This document shows, piece after piece, positions 26,471 to 35,178 of a DNA stretch of 64,000 nt. Below the pieces are notes generated by a model. It did no database searches. It worked only from the letters and a program-made list of their open reading frames with translations, and was not told the DNA's origin. Origin of the DNA: Cytophagales bacterium (GTDB taxonomy: Bacteria; Bacteroidota; Bacteroidia; Cytophagales; 172606-1); assembly GCA_030446715.1 (NCBI GenBank), contig JAUJMU010000006.1:186001-250000 (forward strand), written 5' to 3'. Position 1 is the first letter of the stretch; every line of letters starts with the position of its first letter. The position numbers and the translations under genes were made by a program.

Positions 26471-26944
26471 CTATCCCACGGGACCGGAAGCCGGTTTTTT
26501 TGCTTCCAGTGCAATCACCTTATCAAGTCGCCGCCCGAATCTTCCGCCCCCAATATAGGCAGCTTTCAGGAAAGCCTCCGTCAGTTCCCAGATCAGTACC
26601 GGGCCGATCACCCGGCCGCCGATGCACATGATGTTCATGTCGTCGTGCTCTACGCCCTGGTGGGCTGAGTAGGTTTCGGTGATCAGGGCGGCCCGTACGC
26701 CGGCTATCTTGTTGGCCACAATGGAGGCGCCCACGCCGCTGCCGCAGATGGCAATGCCCCGTTCTGCCTCGCCCCGGGCCACGGCTTCCGCCAGGGGAAT
26801 GATCAGGTCAGGGTAATCGTCGTCAGGGTCGTACTGACGGGCACCGTAATCCTTCACTTCGTAGCCCGCTTCCCGGAGTTGAATGAGAAGCTTTTCTTTT
26901 CCTTCGAAGCCGCCGTGGTCGGCGGCAATGCCGATGATTTTCAT
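26471..26944 (-). CDS. rpiB: Ribose-5-phosphate isomerase B
   Basis: Interconverts ribulose 5-phosphate and ribose 5-phosphate, using the product of gnd downstream. The 157 residues carry the RpiB/LacAB motifs: MKIIGIAADHGGFEGKEKL at the start, GIAICGSGVGASIVANKI with the active-site Cys, RAALITETYSAHQGVEHDD, and NIMCIGGRVIGP. It is the first gene of the rpiB-gnd-zwf-pgl set on the minus strand. Confidence 0.95.
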   Translation of the reverse strand: MKIIGIAADHGGFEGKEKLLIQLREAGYEVKDYGARQYDPDDDYPDLIIPLAEAVARGEAERGIAICGSGVGASIVANKIAGVRAALITETYSAHQGVEHDDMNIMCIGGRVIGPVLIWELTEAFLKAAYIGGGRFGRRLDKVIALEAKKPASGPVG

Positions 26945-27519
26945 GATGACTGGATTGGTTCAGGTGAGCCGGAAAACGGTTGGTTTCTACTTGCGCCCTC
27001 TGAATAACCGCACGTTGCCGGCTGGCGCAAACCGGCTGGCGTACAGAATATTGACTAAACATAACCAACCCGGCAGGGGAAGCAAAGCCTGAACAAAAAT
27101 CGAATCTTCTCCCGGCCGGGGAAATATTTAATACCTACGCCTGCTTTTTTGGCAATATTTTTATTGGTATCTTTTATGGAAGGGTCCGGAAAGTATTGGC
27201 CTTGCAGCCGGCTGGCATAGAAAATTTCAGGCATACCGTTTTAGCCGAACCCATATGAACAGCCGTTGCGTATGTATGAATGAAAATCATTTCTATTCAT
27301 TGTACCGGCACTAGTCTGAATCCTGCAAGGGATGCATTCGCAAATTTGACGCTTTTGGTGTAAATTGTTAGTACCAGTCAAAAGAATATATGTGCTCTGG
27401 AAGCCGGACAAAAATAAATACGTTTCACTGACACCAAAGGAGGAATAAGGGCAATCAGGAGGCGTTATATAGAAAGAAATTGTACTCTTCTTTTTAAAAA
27501 TATAATTATTTACTTCATT
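26945..27519. other. 575-bp intergenic region between rpiB and prkA
   Basis: It separates two divergent operons and must contain both promoters. A GCCGGCTGGC motif recurs (27015, 27030 and 27208 regions). The part near prkA is AT-rich. I see no gene, no convincing -33/-7 pair and no terminator. Confidence 0.4.
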
Positions 27520-29448
27520 ATGGGCATTTTAGAAAGAATCAAAACCAATTATAATACAGCCGCGAATGAACTGTCGCTGGCTGAGTACCTCGAACTTTGC
27601 CGAAAAGATCCTAAGGTATATGCCAAACCAGCGGAGCGGATTTTAGCCGCTATCGGTGATCCCGAATTCGTTGATACCCGCGAAGATCCGACGCTGAGCC
27701 GGATCTTTTCCAATAAAGTAATTAAAGTGTACCCGGCCTTCCGGGAGTTTTACGGAATGGAAAGTACAATCGAACAGATTGTGTCCTACTTCCGGCATTC
27801 GGCTCAGGGGCTGGAGGAAAAAAAGCAGATCCTTTACCTGATGGGTCCGGTAGGCGGCGGCAAAAGTTCGCTGGCCGAAAAACTCAAGCTGCTCATGCAG
27901 AAGAATCCGGTATACGTACTGAAGGCCGGCGACGAACTGAGCCCCGTGTTTGAAAGTCCGCTGGGGCTGTTTGCCGACTACAAAACCGAAACCGAAGCCG
28001 AATACAACATTCCGTCCCGGTACATTCCTGCCTGCATGAGCCCTTGGGCTACCAAGCGGCTGCGCGAGTACGGCGGCGACGTCAATCAGTTCAAGGTGGT
28101 CAAGATGTATCCTTCCATTCAGGATCAGGTAGCAGTGGCCAAAACCGAACCCGGCGACGAAAACAATCAGGACATTTCCACGCTGGTGGGCAAGGTAGAC
28201 ATCCGCAAGCTGGCCGACTACCAGCAAAGCGACCCCGATGCCTACTCCTACACCGGCGGCCTGTGCCTTGCCAACCAGGGCATACTGGAATTTGTCGAAA
28301 TGTTCAAGGCGCCCATCAAGGTGCTCAACCCGCTGCTGACCGCCACCCAGGAGAACAATTATAAGGGTACAGAGCCAATTGGTGCCATTCCCTTCGACGG
28401 CGTGATTCTGGCGCACTCCAACGAATCGGAATGGGCCAAGTTCATGAATGACAAGAAGAACGAAGCCTTTCTCGACCGGATCTATAAGGTGCAGGTGCCT
28501 TACTGCCTGCGCGTGAGCGAAGAGATCAAGATATACGAAAAACTGATCCGGGAAAGCTCCCTGAACGCGGCCATCTGTGCTCCCAAGACGCTCGAAATAC
28601 TGGCCCAGTTTGGCGTAATGACGCGCCTGAAGGAACCCGAAAACTCCAGCCTGTACTCCAAGATGCGGGTGTACAACGGCGAATCGCTGAAGGACACTGA
28701 TCCCAATGCGAAGTCCATTCAGGAATACCGCGACGAGGCCGGCATCAACGAAGGCATGAACGGCATTTCGACCCGCTTTGCCTTCAAGATCCTTTCCAAG
28801 GTGTTCAACTTTGACAGCGAGGAAATTGCCGCCAACCCGGTGCACCTGCTGTACGTGCTGGAGCAGGAAGTAATCAAGCTGATGCTGCCCCGCGAAACCG
28901 AGGAAAAATACCTGAATGTCATCAAGTCAGTGCTGGCCAGCCGCTACGCGGAATTCATCGCCGACGAAATTCAGAAAGCATACATTGAGTCGTACAGTAC
29001 GTACGGGCAGAATATTTTTGAGAAGTACGTGATGTACGCCGATTACTGGATTCAGAACAACGATTACCGCGACCCCGACTCGGGCGAAATCATGGACCGT
29101 CGGATGCTCAACCAGGAACTCGAAAAAATCGAGAAGCCGGCCGGCATTGCCAATCCGAAAGATTTCCGGGCCGAAGTGACCAACTTCACCCTGCGGTACA
29201 AGGCCAACAACAACGGCAAATCGCCGCGGTGGGATGCCTACGAAAAGATCAAGAACGTGATCGAGAAGAAGATTTTCACCAACACGGAAGACCTGCTGCC
29301 GATTATCTCGTTTGGTGCCAAGTCCAACGAGGAGGACGAAAAGAAGCACCGCGACTTTGTGAAACGCATGAAGGACAGAGGCTATACCGCCAAACAGATC
29401 CGGATTCTGGTAGACTGGTTCTTAAGAGTACGGAAGACGCTGGCGTAA
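27520..29448 (+). CDS. prkA: PrkA-family serine protein kinase (YeaG-like)
   Basis: A 642-residue AAA-type protein kinase linked to stress and starvation responses in other bacteria. Visible features are the N-terminal PrkA AAA region, Walker A GPVGGGKSSLAEK, YSYTGGLCLANQGILEFVEM, FDGVILAHSNESEW and FLDRIYKVQVPYCLRVSEE, then the C-terminal PrkA kinase-like domain (IFEKYVMYADYWIQ, GKSPRWDAYEKIKNVIEKKI). It is first of the conserved prkA-yeaH-spoVR set. The start at 27520 is supported by a standard N-terminus and an AT-rich leader. Confidence 0.95.
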   Translation: MGILERIKTNYNTAANELSLAEYLELCRKDPKVYAKPAERILAAIGDPEFVDTREDPTLSRIFSNKVIKVYPAFREFYGMESTIEQIVSYFRHSAQGLEEKKQILYLMGPVGGGKSSLAEKLKLLMQKNPVYVLKAGDELSPVFESPLGLFADYKTETEAEYNIPSRYIPACMSPWATKRLREYGGDVNQFKVVKMYPSIQDQVAVAKTEPGDENNQDISTLVGKVDIRKLADYQQSDPDAYSYTGGLCLANQGILEFVEMFKAPIKVLNPLLTATQENNYKGTEPIGAIPFDGVILAHSNESEWAKFMNDKKNEAFLDRIYKVQVPYCLRVSEEIKIYEKLIRESSLNAAICAPKTLEILAQFGVMTRLKEPENSSLYSKMRVYNGESLKDTDPNAKSIQEYRDEAGINEGMNGISTRFAFKILSKVFNFDSEEIAANPVHLLYVLEQEVIKLMLPRETEEKYLNVIKSVLASRYAEFIADEIQKAYIESYSTYGQNIFEKYVMYADYWIQNNDYRDPDSGEIMDRRMLNQELEKIEKPAGIANPKDFRAEVTNFTLRYKANNNGKSPRWDAYEKIKNVIEKKIFTNTEDLLPIISFGAKSNEEDEKKHRDFVKRMKDRGYTAKQIRILVDWFLRVRKTLA

Positions 29449-29451
29449 GGA

Positions 29452-29548
29452 TTGTCTGAATCAGAATTCTCAGGATTAATGGATTCACCAGATTATAGTA
29501 ATCAACATCCTTTTAATCTTTTAATCCTGTAGATCCTGATTCAGACAA
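29452..29548. repeat. Inverted repeat between prkA and yeaH
   Basis: TTGTCTGAATCAG ... CAGGATTAA (29452-29479) recurs inverted at 29521-29548, about 23 of 28 positions pairing, with a 41-bp loop. On the mRNA it would form a long stem-loop between the first two genes of the operon. Confidence 0.65.
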
Positions 29549-29585
29549 CTGATTCTGACCATTTTATCATTTTAAATTCCAACCC

Positions 29586-30856
29586 GTGAGCAATATCATT
29601 GACCGGCGCCTTAATTCCCGGGGCAAGTCGATCAGCAACCGGCAGCGGTTTCTGAAGCGCGTGGAAGATCAGATCAAAAAGGCGCTGCCCGAAATTGTAA
29701 ATCAGGAGAGCCTGCACGAGACCAGCACGGGCGGCACCGTGAAGGTGCCGGTGAGGGGCGTGGACGAACCTACTTTCGTGCACGACCCGGAGACCGGCAT
29801 TAAAAACATCGTGCGGCCCGGCAACGACCGTTTTTCGGAAGGAGACCGGGTTCCCAAGCCAAAAGGTGGGCAGGGCAAAGGCGGCTCGGGTGGCCCCGGT
29901 TCCAACAGCCCCGAAACTACCGAAGACGGCTTTGTGGTCGTACTTTCCCGCGAAGAGTTTCTGCGCTTTTTCTTCGACGACCTTGAGCTGCCCAACATGG
30001 TGAAGAAGTTCATGGAAAACGTGGACAGCTTCGAGAACCGCCGCGCGGGTTTCATCAAGTACGGCAATCCATCCCGGCTCAACGTCAAGAGTTCGTACCA
30101 GCAGTCACTGGCGCGGCGGATTTCGCTGCAGGGCGTGTACAAGAAAAAACTCGAAAGGCTTCAGACTCAGCTTACTGCCTCAGTTGACCCGGTAGAAATG
30201 AAAGGGCTGCAAACGGAGATTGAGAAGGTAAACCGGCTGGTAAAAGCGGTGCCGTTTTTTGAAGACGTGGATCTGCGGTACAACCATTTCGAGGCAGTAC
30301 CCCAGCCAACCACGTCGGCGGTCATGTTCTGCATCATGGACGTGTCGGCCTCCATGGGCCAGCACGAGAAAGACATTGCCAAGCGGTTTTTCACGCTGCT
30401 GTACATCTTCCTCACGCGGCAGTACGAAAACGTGGAACTGGTGTTTATCCGGCACCACACGGCTGCCAAGGAAGTAGACGAAGAAGAATTCTTCAATTCC
30501 CGCGAAAGCGGCGGCACCGTTGTAGCGCCTTCCCTGAAGCTGATGAACAAAATCATCAGTGAACGGTACAGCAACGGCCAGTGGAACATCTACGGCTGCC
30601 AGGCATCGGACGACGACGTATGGTCTGATCTGATGCCGATGAGTGCGTACAGATCATGCGGAACGAAGTATTGCCCACCGTGCAGTACATGGCCGATCTG
30701 GAAATCAGTGACCGGTCGAAGAACAGTTCATTGTGGAAAGCTTATCATAAATTAGCCAACGAGACGCTGTTCTCAGTACGTAAAATCTACGAAGTAAACG
30801 AAATCTGGCCGGTGTTCCGGGGACTTTTCCGGAAGGCCAAGGTGCTGGAAAATTAA
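29586..30856 (+). pseudogene. yeaH: DUF444 family protein (YeaH-like), one apparent frameshift
   Basis: DUF444 proteins are encoded with PrkA and SpoVR and contain a von Willebrand A-like region; their role is not settled. The frame from 29586 gives MSNIIDRRLNSRGKSISNRQ, EDGFVVVLSREEFLRFFFDD, the VWA-like FCIMDVSASMGQHEKDIAKR, and IRHHTAAKEVDEEEFFNSRESGG at family positions. Near 30631-30640 it shifts; the second frame continues DECVQIMRNEVLPTVQYMAD to RGLFRKAKVLEN at 30856. One extra base in the ATGCCGATG stretch restores a protein of about 423 residues. A single sequencing deletion is the simplest explanation. Confidence 0.9.
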
Positions 30857-30999
30857 ATAGTTATATGGCTGTATGGCCATATGGCTGCATTGTTCAATTG
30901 CTGCATTGTTTGGCTTATGCGACCACATTTCCAACAGTCAGCCATATAACCATACGGCCATATAGCAATTTAACAATGCAGCAATTAAACAATGCAGCT
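30857..30999. repeat. Compound inverted repeat between yeaH and spoVR
   Basis: Two modules, a TATATGGC-type unit of about 25 bp and a GCTGCATTGTT-type unit of about 27 bp (itself a direct repeat), occur at 30857-30911. Both recur inverted at 30940-30999. Together they fill most of the spacer and can form extensive stems in the transcript. Confidence 0.65.
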
Positions 31000-31001
31000 A
31001 A

Positions 31002-32516
31002 ATGCTAAGTAAAGAAATGTATAAACAACTCTTCGGCAACCCTACCTGGGACCATCATACCCTGCAGGCCGCTGACGAGATCACCACCAGGGTCGGCAAA
31101 GAGCACCTGAACCTGAGCATCTATCCGAACCAGATCGAAATCGTGACGTCGGAGCAGATGCTGGATGCCTATTCGCTGATCGGGCTGCCGACGTCGTATC
31201 CGCACTGGAAGTTCGGAAAAGACTTTGTGCTCAATCAGCACAACTACACCAAAGGCCGCTCCGCGCTGTCGTACGAAATGGTGATTAACTCCAACCCGTG
31301 CATCAGCTACAACATGGAGAACAACACCACCTGCATGATGGTGCTGGTGATGGCCCACGCCTGCCAGGGACACAATGCTTTTTTTGCCAACAATTACATG
31401 TTCAAAGAGTGGACTTCGGCTGATTCCATTCTCGACTACATGGCCTTTGCCCGCGAATACATTCTGGCCTGTGAGGAAGAATACGGGGTGGAAGAAGTGG
31501 AAAGAGTACTCGACGCCGCCCATGCGCTGATGAACCACGGCATTGACAAGTACCGCAAACCCGCAAAACTTTCGGCCCGTGAGGAGAAGGAACGGCAGAA
31601 ACTACGGACCAGCGTAAGGCACGAAAACTACAACGAACTCTGGCGGACTTTGCCTCAGGCGGGCGTTTCAAGCAATTCCAAACCGCTGCCGGGTAAAAAT
31701 TTTCTGGAAGAACCAGAAGAAAATATTCTTTATTTTCTGGAAAAGAACTCCCCCACCCTGCCGGTGTGGAAACGGGAAATCATCCGGATCGTGCGGAAAG
31801 TGGCCCAGTATTTCTATCCGCAGGGTCTTACCAAGGTGATGAACGAAGGATTTGCCTCCTTTGTGCATTACCACATCGTAAATAAGATGTACGAAGAAGG
31901 CTACGTAGATGACGGCTTTATGCTGGAATTTATCCACAGCCACAGTTCCGTGCTGTACCAGCCCGATTACAGCAGCAAGCACTTCTCGGGGCTGAATCCC
32001 TACACGCTGGGATTCAACATTTTTATGGACATCAAGCGCATCTGCCAGTCGCCTACTGAAGAAGACAGGTATTGGTTTCCGAACCTGGCCGGCAGAGACT
32101 GGCTGGAGGAGGTGCATAACGCCATGCAGAACTTCCGCGACGACAGTTTTATCCTGCAGTACCTTTCGCCTAAGGTGATCCGTGACATGAAGCTGTTTGT
32201 GGTGATTGATGAAGAAGACGAAGATGAGTACGAAATTGCCGCCATTCACAACGAACGCGGCTACCGCAAAGTGCGGGAAGCCCTCAGCGAACAGTACCGG
32301 CGGACGTTCTACGTACCCGAAATTCAGGTGGAGAAAGTAGACCTGCACACCACCAACACCCTGCACCTTACCCACCAGATCGTGAGTGACCGCAAACTGA
32401 TTCCCAAAGAAACCCAGGAAACCCTGGAGCACCTCCGGTACCTGTGGGAGTTTCCGGTGCGGCTCAGTTCCAAAAACCGGCTGGGCGTAAATGAGGAGAT
32501 ATTTGAGTGTTCGTGA
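31002..32516 (+). CDS. spoVR: SpoVR family protein (YcgB-like)
   Basis: SpoVR proteins are widespread outside sporulating bacteria and travel with prkA and DUF444 genes; the biochemical role is unknown. The 504 residues are standard length. Recognisable segments are SYEMVINSNPCISYNMENN, MMVLVMAHACQGHNAFFANN, WKREIIRIVRKVAQYFYPQG, KVMNEGFASFVHYHIVNKMY, LNPYTLGFNIFMDIKRIC and WFPNLAGRDWLEEVHNAMQN. It completes the three-gene stress module and is followed by a strong terminator. Confidence 0.95.
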   Translation: MLSKEMYKQLFGNPTWDHHTLQAADEITTRVGKEHLNLSIYPNQIEIVTSEQMLDAYSLIGLPTSYPHWKFGKDFVLNQHNYTKGRSALSYEMVINSNPCISYNMENNTTCMMVLVMAHACQGHNAFFANNYMFKEWTSADSILDYMAFAREYILACEEEYGVEEVERVLDAAHALMNHGIDKYRKPAKLSAREEKERQKLRTSVRHENYNELWRTLPQAGVSSNSKPLPGKNFLEEPEENILYFLEKNSPTLPVWKREIIRIVRKVAQYFYPQGLTKVMNEGFASFVHYHIVNKMYEEGYVDDGFMLEFIHSHSSVLYQPDYSSKHFSGLNPYTLGFNIFMDIKRICQSPTEEDRYWFPNLAGRDWLEEVHNAMQNFRDDSFILQYLSPKVIRDMKLFVVIDEEDEDEYEIAAIHNERGYRKVREALSEQYRRTFYVPEIQVEKVDLHTTNTLHLTHQIVSDRKLIPKETQETLEHLRYLWEFPVRLSSKNRLGVNEEIFECS

Positions 32517-32597
32517 AATAGCCTGAAATCAGCCGCTTCGGCAGCCCCGGCCCGGCGAAGAGCCGGAATTCCGGTTCCGGGGTCAGATAATCAGCAG

Positions 32598-32630
32598 AAA
32601 GTCCCTGTCTTAACGGCAGGGACTTTTTTT
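32598..32630 (+). terminator. Terminator of the prkA-yeaH-spoVR operon
   Basis: AAAGTCCCTG and CAGGGACTTT form a 10-bp stem with a short loop, followed by T8 on the plus strand, about 80 bp after the spoVR stop. Confidence 0.9.
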
Positions 32631-32774
32631 TCATGCGGTTAAGGTCCGGTGAGTGCAGGACAGGTTTGGATTTTCGCCCTCCAAATCCGCCGCTTATCCA
32701 AAAAGACCGGTAAAACAGGACAAAGGAGATAACTTGAATCCCTGTTCTTGCACACACTCTATCCTTAGACATAA

Positions 32775-33397
32775 ATGAAACCGATTAGAATTGCTTTAGT
32801 CGAAGACGACAAGCTGATCCGGGAGGGATTTTCTTTGCTGATTTCCTCCACCTACGGCTACCGGGTGGTGGGCTCTTACGCCTCCTGCGGGAGGCCCTCC
32901 GCCAGCTGGAAGAGGACCAGCCGGAGGTGGTGCTCATGGACATCGAGCTGCCGGGCATGGGCGGCATTGCCTGCATTGAAAAGATCAAGAAGGCCCGGCC
33001 CGGAACCAACGTGATCGTGGTCTCCGTCTACGATCAGCCGGGGCTGGTGTTTGAGGCCCTCTGCGCGGGAGCGGGTGGTTATCTGACCAAGAACATGCAG
33101 CCGGCAAGGCTGCTGGAGGCCATAAGAGACATTCAGGAAGGAGGCGCCCCGATGAGCACTTCCATTGCCCGCATGGTGGTGCAGAGTTTCCAGAAGAACC
33201 GCAACTCCCCGCTCACGGCACGGGAAACCGAGGTGCTCGAGCATCTGGCAAGGGGCAAGAGCTACTCTTCCATTGCCTCTGAGCTGTTCATTGACAAGGA
33301 GACTGTGCGCACCCACATCAAGAACATCTACTTCAAGCTGGAGGTGCATTCCAAGGCCGAAGCCATCGAAAAGGCCCTGCGTGACAAGCTGATTTAG
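32775..33397 (+). pseudogene. NarL/FixJ-type response regulator, one apparent frameshift
   Basis: A two-component regulator: receiver domain, then LuxR-type DNA-binding domain. The frame from 32775 reads MKPIRIALVEDDKLIREGFS (acidic pocket EDD) and breaks near 32888-32893 in a GGG run. The next frame reads ALRQLEEDQPEVVLMDIELP with the phosphorylated Asp in LMDIELPG. The C-terminal helix-turn-helix is LTARETEVLEHLARGKSYSS, then DKETVRTHIKNIYFKLEVHS. Adding one G restores about 208 residues, the normal length. A histidine kinase is encoded 1.8 kb downstream and is a possible partner. Real mutation and sequencing error cannot be told apart here. Confidence 0.9.
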
Positions 33398-33398
33398 C

Positions 33399-33454
33399 AG
33401 TGGTAAGTCACAAGTGGTAAGTCATAAGTGGTAAGTCATAAGTGGTAAGTGGAG
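33399..33454 (+). repeat. Four 14-bp tandem repeats
   Basis: AGTGGTAAGTCATA-type units start at 33399, 33413, 33427 and 33441; the last diverges in its final four bases. They begin 1 bp after the response-regulator stop and run directly into REP-like copy 3. Confidence 0.85.
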
Positions 33455-33482
33455 AGACGCCATGCATGGCGTCTGTACCAGG
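33455..33482 (+). repeat. REP-like palindromic repeat, copy 3
   Basis: The same 20-bp palindrome AGACGCCATGCATGGCGTCT (33455-33474) and the same GTACCAGG right flank as copies 1 and 2. The left flank is the tandem array, which contains the GTAAGTC motif also seen left of copy 1. Confidence 0.85.
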
Positions 33483-33647
33483 GGTCAGTCGTCCGCAGGG
33501 GCAGGCCCAGGTGCCTGCTGGTGCCTGCCCGAAAAGCCGCAAGAGGTGGAAGGCAGTTGTTTTCGGGTCATTGGCTTTTTGTCGTGGTTATTGGCTATCT
33601 CTTTATCTTTGCGGAAATAACTGATTTCCACTCTCAGACTTAAAACA

Positions 33648-34946
33648 ATGATCTGCAACCTTTTCCGGGTAGCAATGATGCTGCAGGTAGCTGCTGCCTG
33701 TGCCCAGGCTCCCGCCATTGAACCGGCTTACGTAGATAACCTGCTTAAAACCCTGTCTGCCGACGACATGAAGGGCCGCAAGGCTTTTGAGCCGGGCAGC
33801 CTCAAGGCGGCGGCGCTCATTGCCGGTGAATTCCGGAAAACCGGCCTGCAGCCGCTCCAGGGCCTGCAGGATTACAACCAGACCTTTCAGGTGTACCGCA
33901 TAAAGCCGGGAAAAGCCGAGGTACGCCTCAACAACAAGCCCGTAGCTCCGGCAAAGGTGGTAGTCGTGTCGGGCAGCCCGAAGCTGGACTGGAAGGATCA
34001 GCCGGCGACCGTAACGGTTATACCCGTAGGCCCCGCCGATAACCTGCAACAAAAAATGGGCGAAGTGCGCAAGAACCGGAAAGATGCCATCCTGCTGATT
34101 GATCCGGCGCATGCGGATCTTTTTAACCGCTATCAGAACTACTACTCCCGTGGCAACATCAGTCTGGAGGCTCCCGGCGGTCCTTCTTACGTGCTGGTGC
34201 TGACCCAGACCATCAATCCTGATTCGTTTTCGGTATCAGCCAACAACCAGGTAGAAACACTACCGCTCACCAACGTAGCCGGCATGCTCCCCGGCAAAAG
34301 CCGCCCGGATGAGTACGTGATCTTCTCCGGCCACTACGACCACATTGGCGTACTGCCACCCGTAAAAGGCGACTCCATTGCCAACGGTGCCGATGATGAT
34401 GCCTCCGGCACCACGGCCGTGATGGCGCTGGCAAGTTATTTCAAGGCGTTGAACAACAACGAAAGAACCATCCTTTTTGTGGCGTTCACCGCCGAAGAAA
34501 TCGGCGGCTACGGCTCCCAGTACTTTTCAAAGCAACTGGACCCGGAAAAGGTGGTGGCCATGTTCAACATCGAGATGATCGGCAAGGAATCCAGGTTTGG
34601 CAGGAACGCCGCGTTTATCACCGGCTACGAAAAAACGGACTTTGGCAAGATTCTCCAAAAGAACCTGGAGGGCACTGAGTTTACTTTTCACCCTGACCCC
34701 TATACCGGGCAGAACCTGTTTTACCGCTCCGACAACGCCACGCTGGCCCGGCAGGGCGTACCGGCTCATACCATATCCACCGACCAGATCGACGTGGACA
34801 AATATTACCACACGGTGGACGATGAGTATGAAACCCTCAACATCAGCAACGTGGTAAACACCATCCGCGCCATTGCCCTCAGCGCCCGGAGCATCATTTC
34901 GGGGCAGGACACACCTACCCGGGTAAACATCAGCGATCTGAAATAG
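33648..34946 (+). CDS. Secreted M28-family peptidase
   Basis: A 432-residue zinc peptidase. The N-terminus (MICNLFRVAMMLQVAAACAQ) is a probable signal peptide. A PA-like insert spans about residues 110-210. The metal ligands appear as SGHYDHIG (His), NGADDDASGT (Asp), TAEEIGGYGS (Glu), NIEMIGK (Glu where the first M28 enzyme of this window has Asp) and YYHTVDDEYET (His). It differs from the peptidase at 19066-20541 in length and sequence, so they are not recent copies. It lies between the regulator and the sensor kinase, in the same direction, but separated by repeats and long spacers. Confidence 0.92.
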   Translation: MICNLFRVAMMLQVAAACAQAPAIEPAYVDNLLKTLSADDMKGRKAFEPGSLKAAALIAGEFRKTGLQPLQGLQDYNQTFQVYRIKPGKAEVRLNNKPVAPAKVVVVSGSPKLDWKDQPATVTVIPVGPADNLQQKMGEVRKNRKDAILLIDPAHADLFNRYQNYYSRGNISLEAPGGPSYVLVLTQTINPDSFSVSANNQVETLPLTNVAGMLPGKSRPDEYVIFSGHYDHIGVLPPVKGDSIANGADDDASGTTAVMALASYFKALNNNERTILFVAFTAEEIGGYGSQYFSKQLDPEKVVAMFNIEMIGKESRFGRNAAFITGYEKTDFGKILQKNLEGTEFTFHPDPYTGQNLFYRSDNATLARQGVPAHTISTDQIDVDKYYHTVDDEYETLNISNVVNTIRAIALSARSIISGQDTPTRVNISDLK

Positions 34947-35014
34947 CGGCACTTCCGGGTGTAATATTTTCTGCTAAAATTGCAAACGTTTTAAATAATT
35001 GTTCTGGCAAAACT

Positions 35015-35044
35015 TTGTTATGAAGTTTTTGTGAATCACTTTTG
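35015..35044 (+). promoter_or_regulatory. Candidate promoter of the histidine kinase gene
   Basis: TTG (35015-35017) followed after 19 bases by CACTTTTG (35037-35044) fits the Bacteroidota -33/-7 pattern TTG-N19-TAnnTTTG with one mismatch. The implied leader is about 130 bases. Confidence 0.35.
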
Positions 35045-35178
35045 CACTCAGACCAAATTTTTGATTATAACCAGCCTTACTATTGTAAATTTTATTTGAA
35101 AGTCTTCAGGTAATTTTTATTGACAGATTGCACTTATTTCTTTGTGACCAGATAGCGGAAAGGCGAATATATGTTTCC

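Noticed and set aside
27643-28845. 400-codon minus-strand frame antisense to prkA
   Set aside because: PrkA is conserved and complete on the plus strand; the antisense frame shows no domain.
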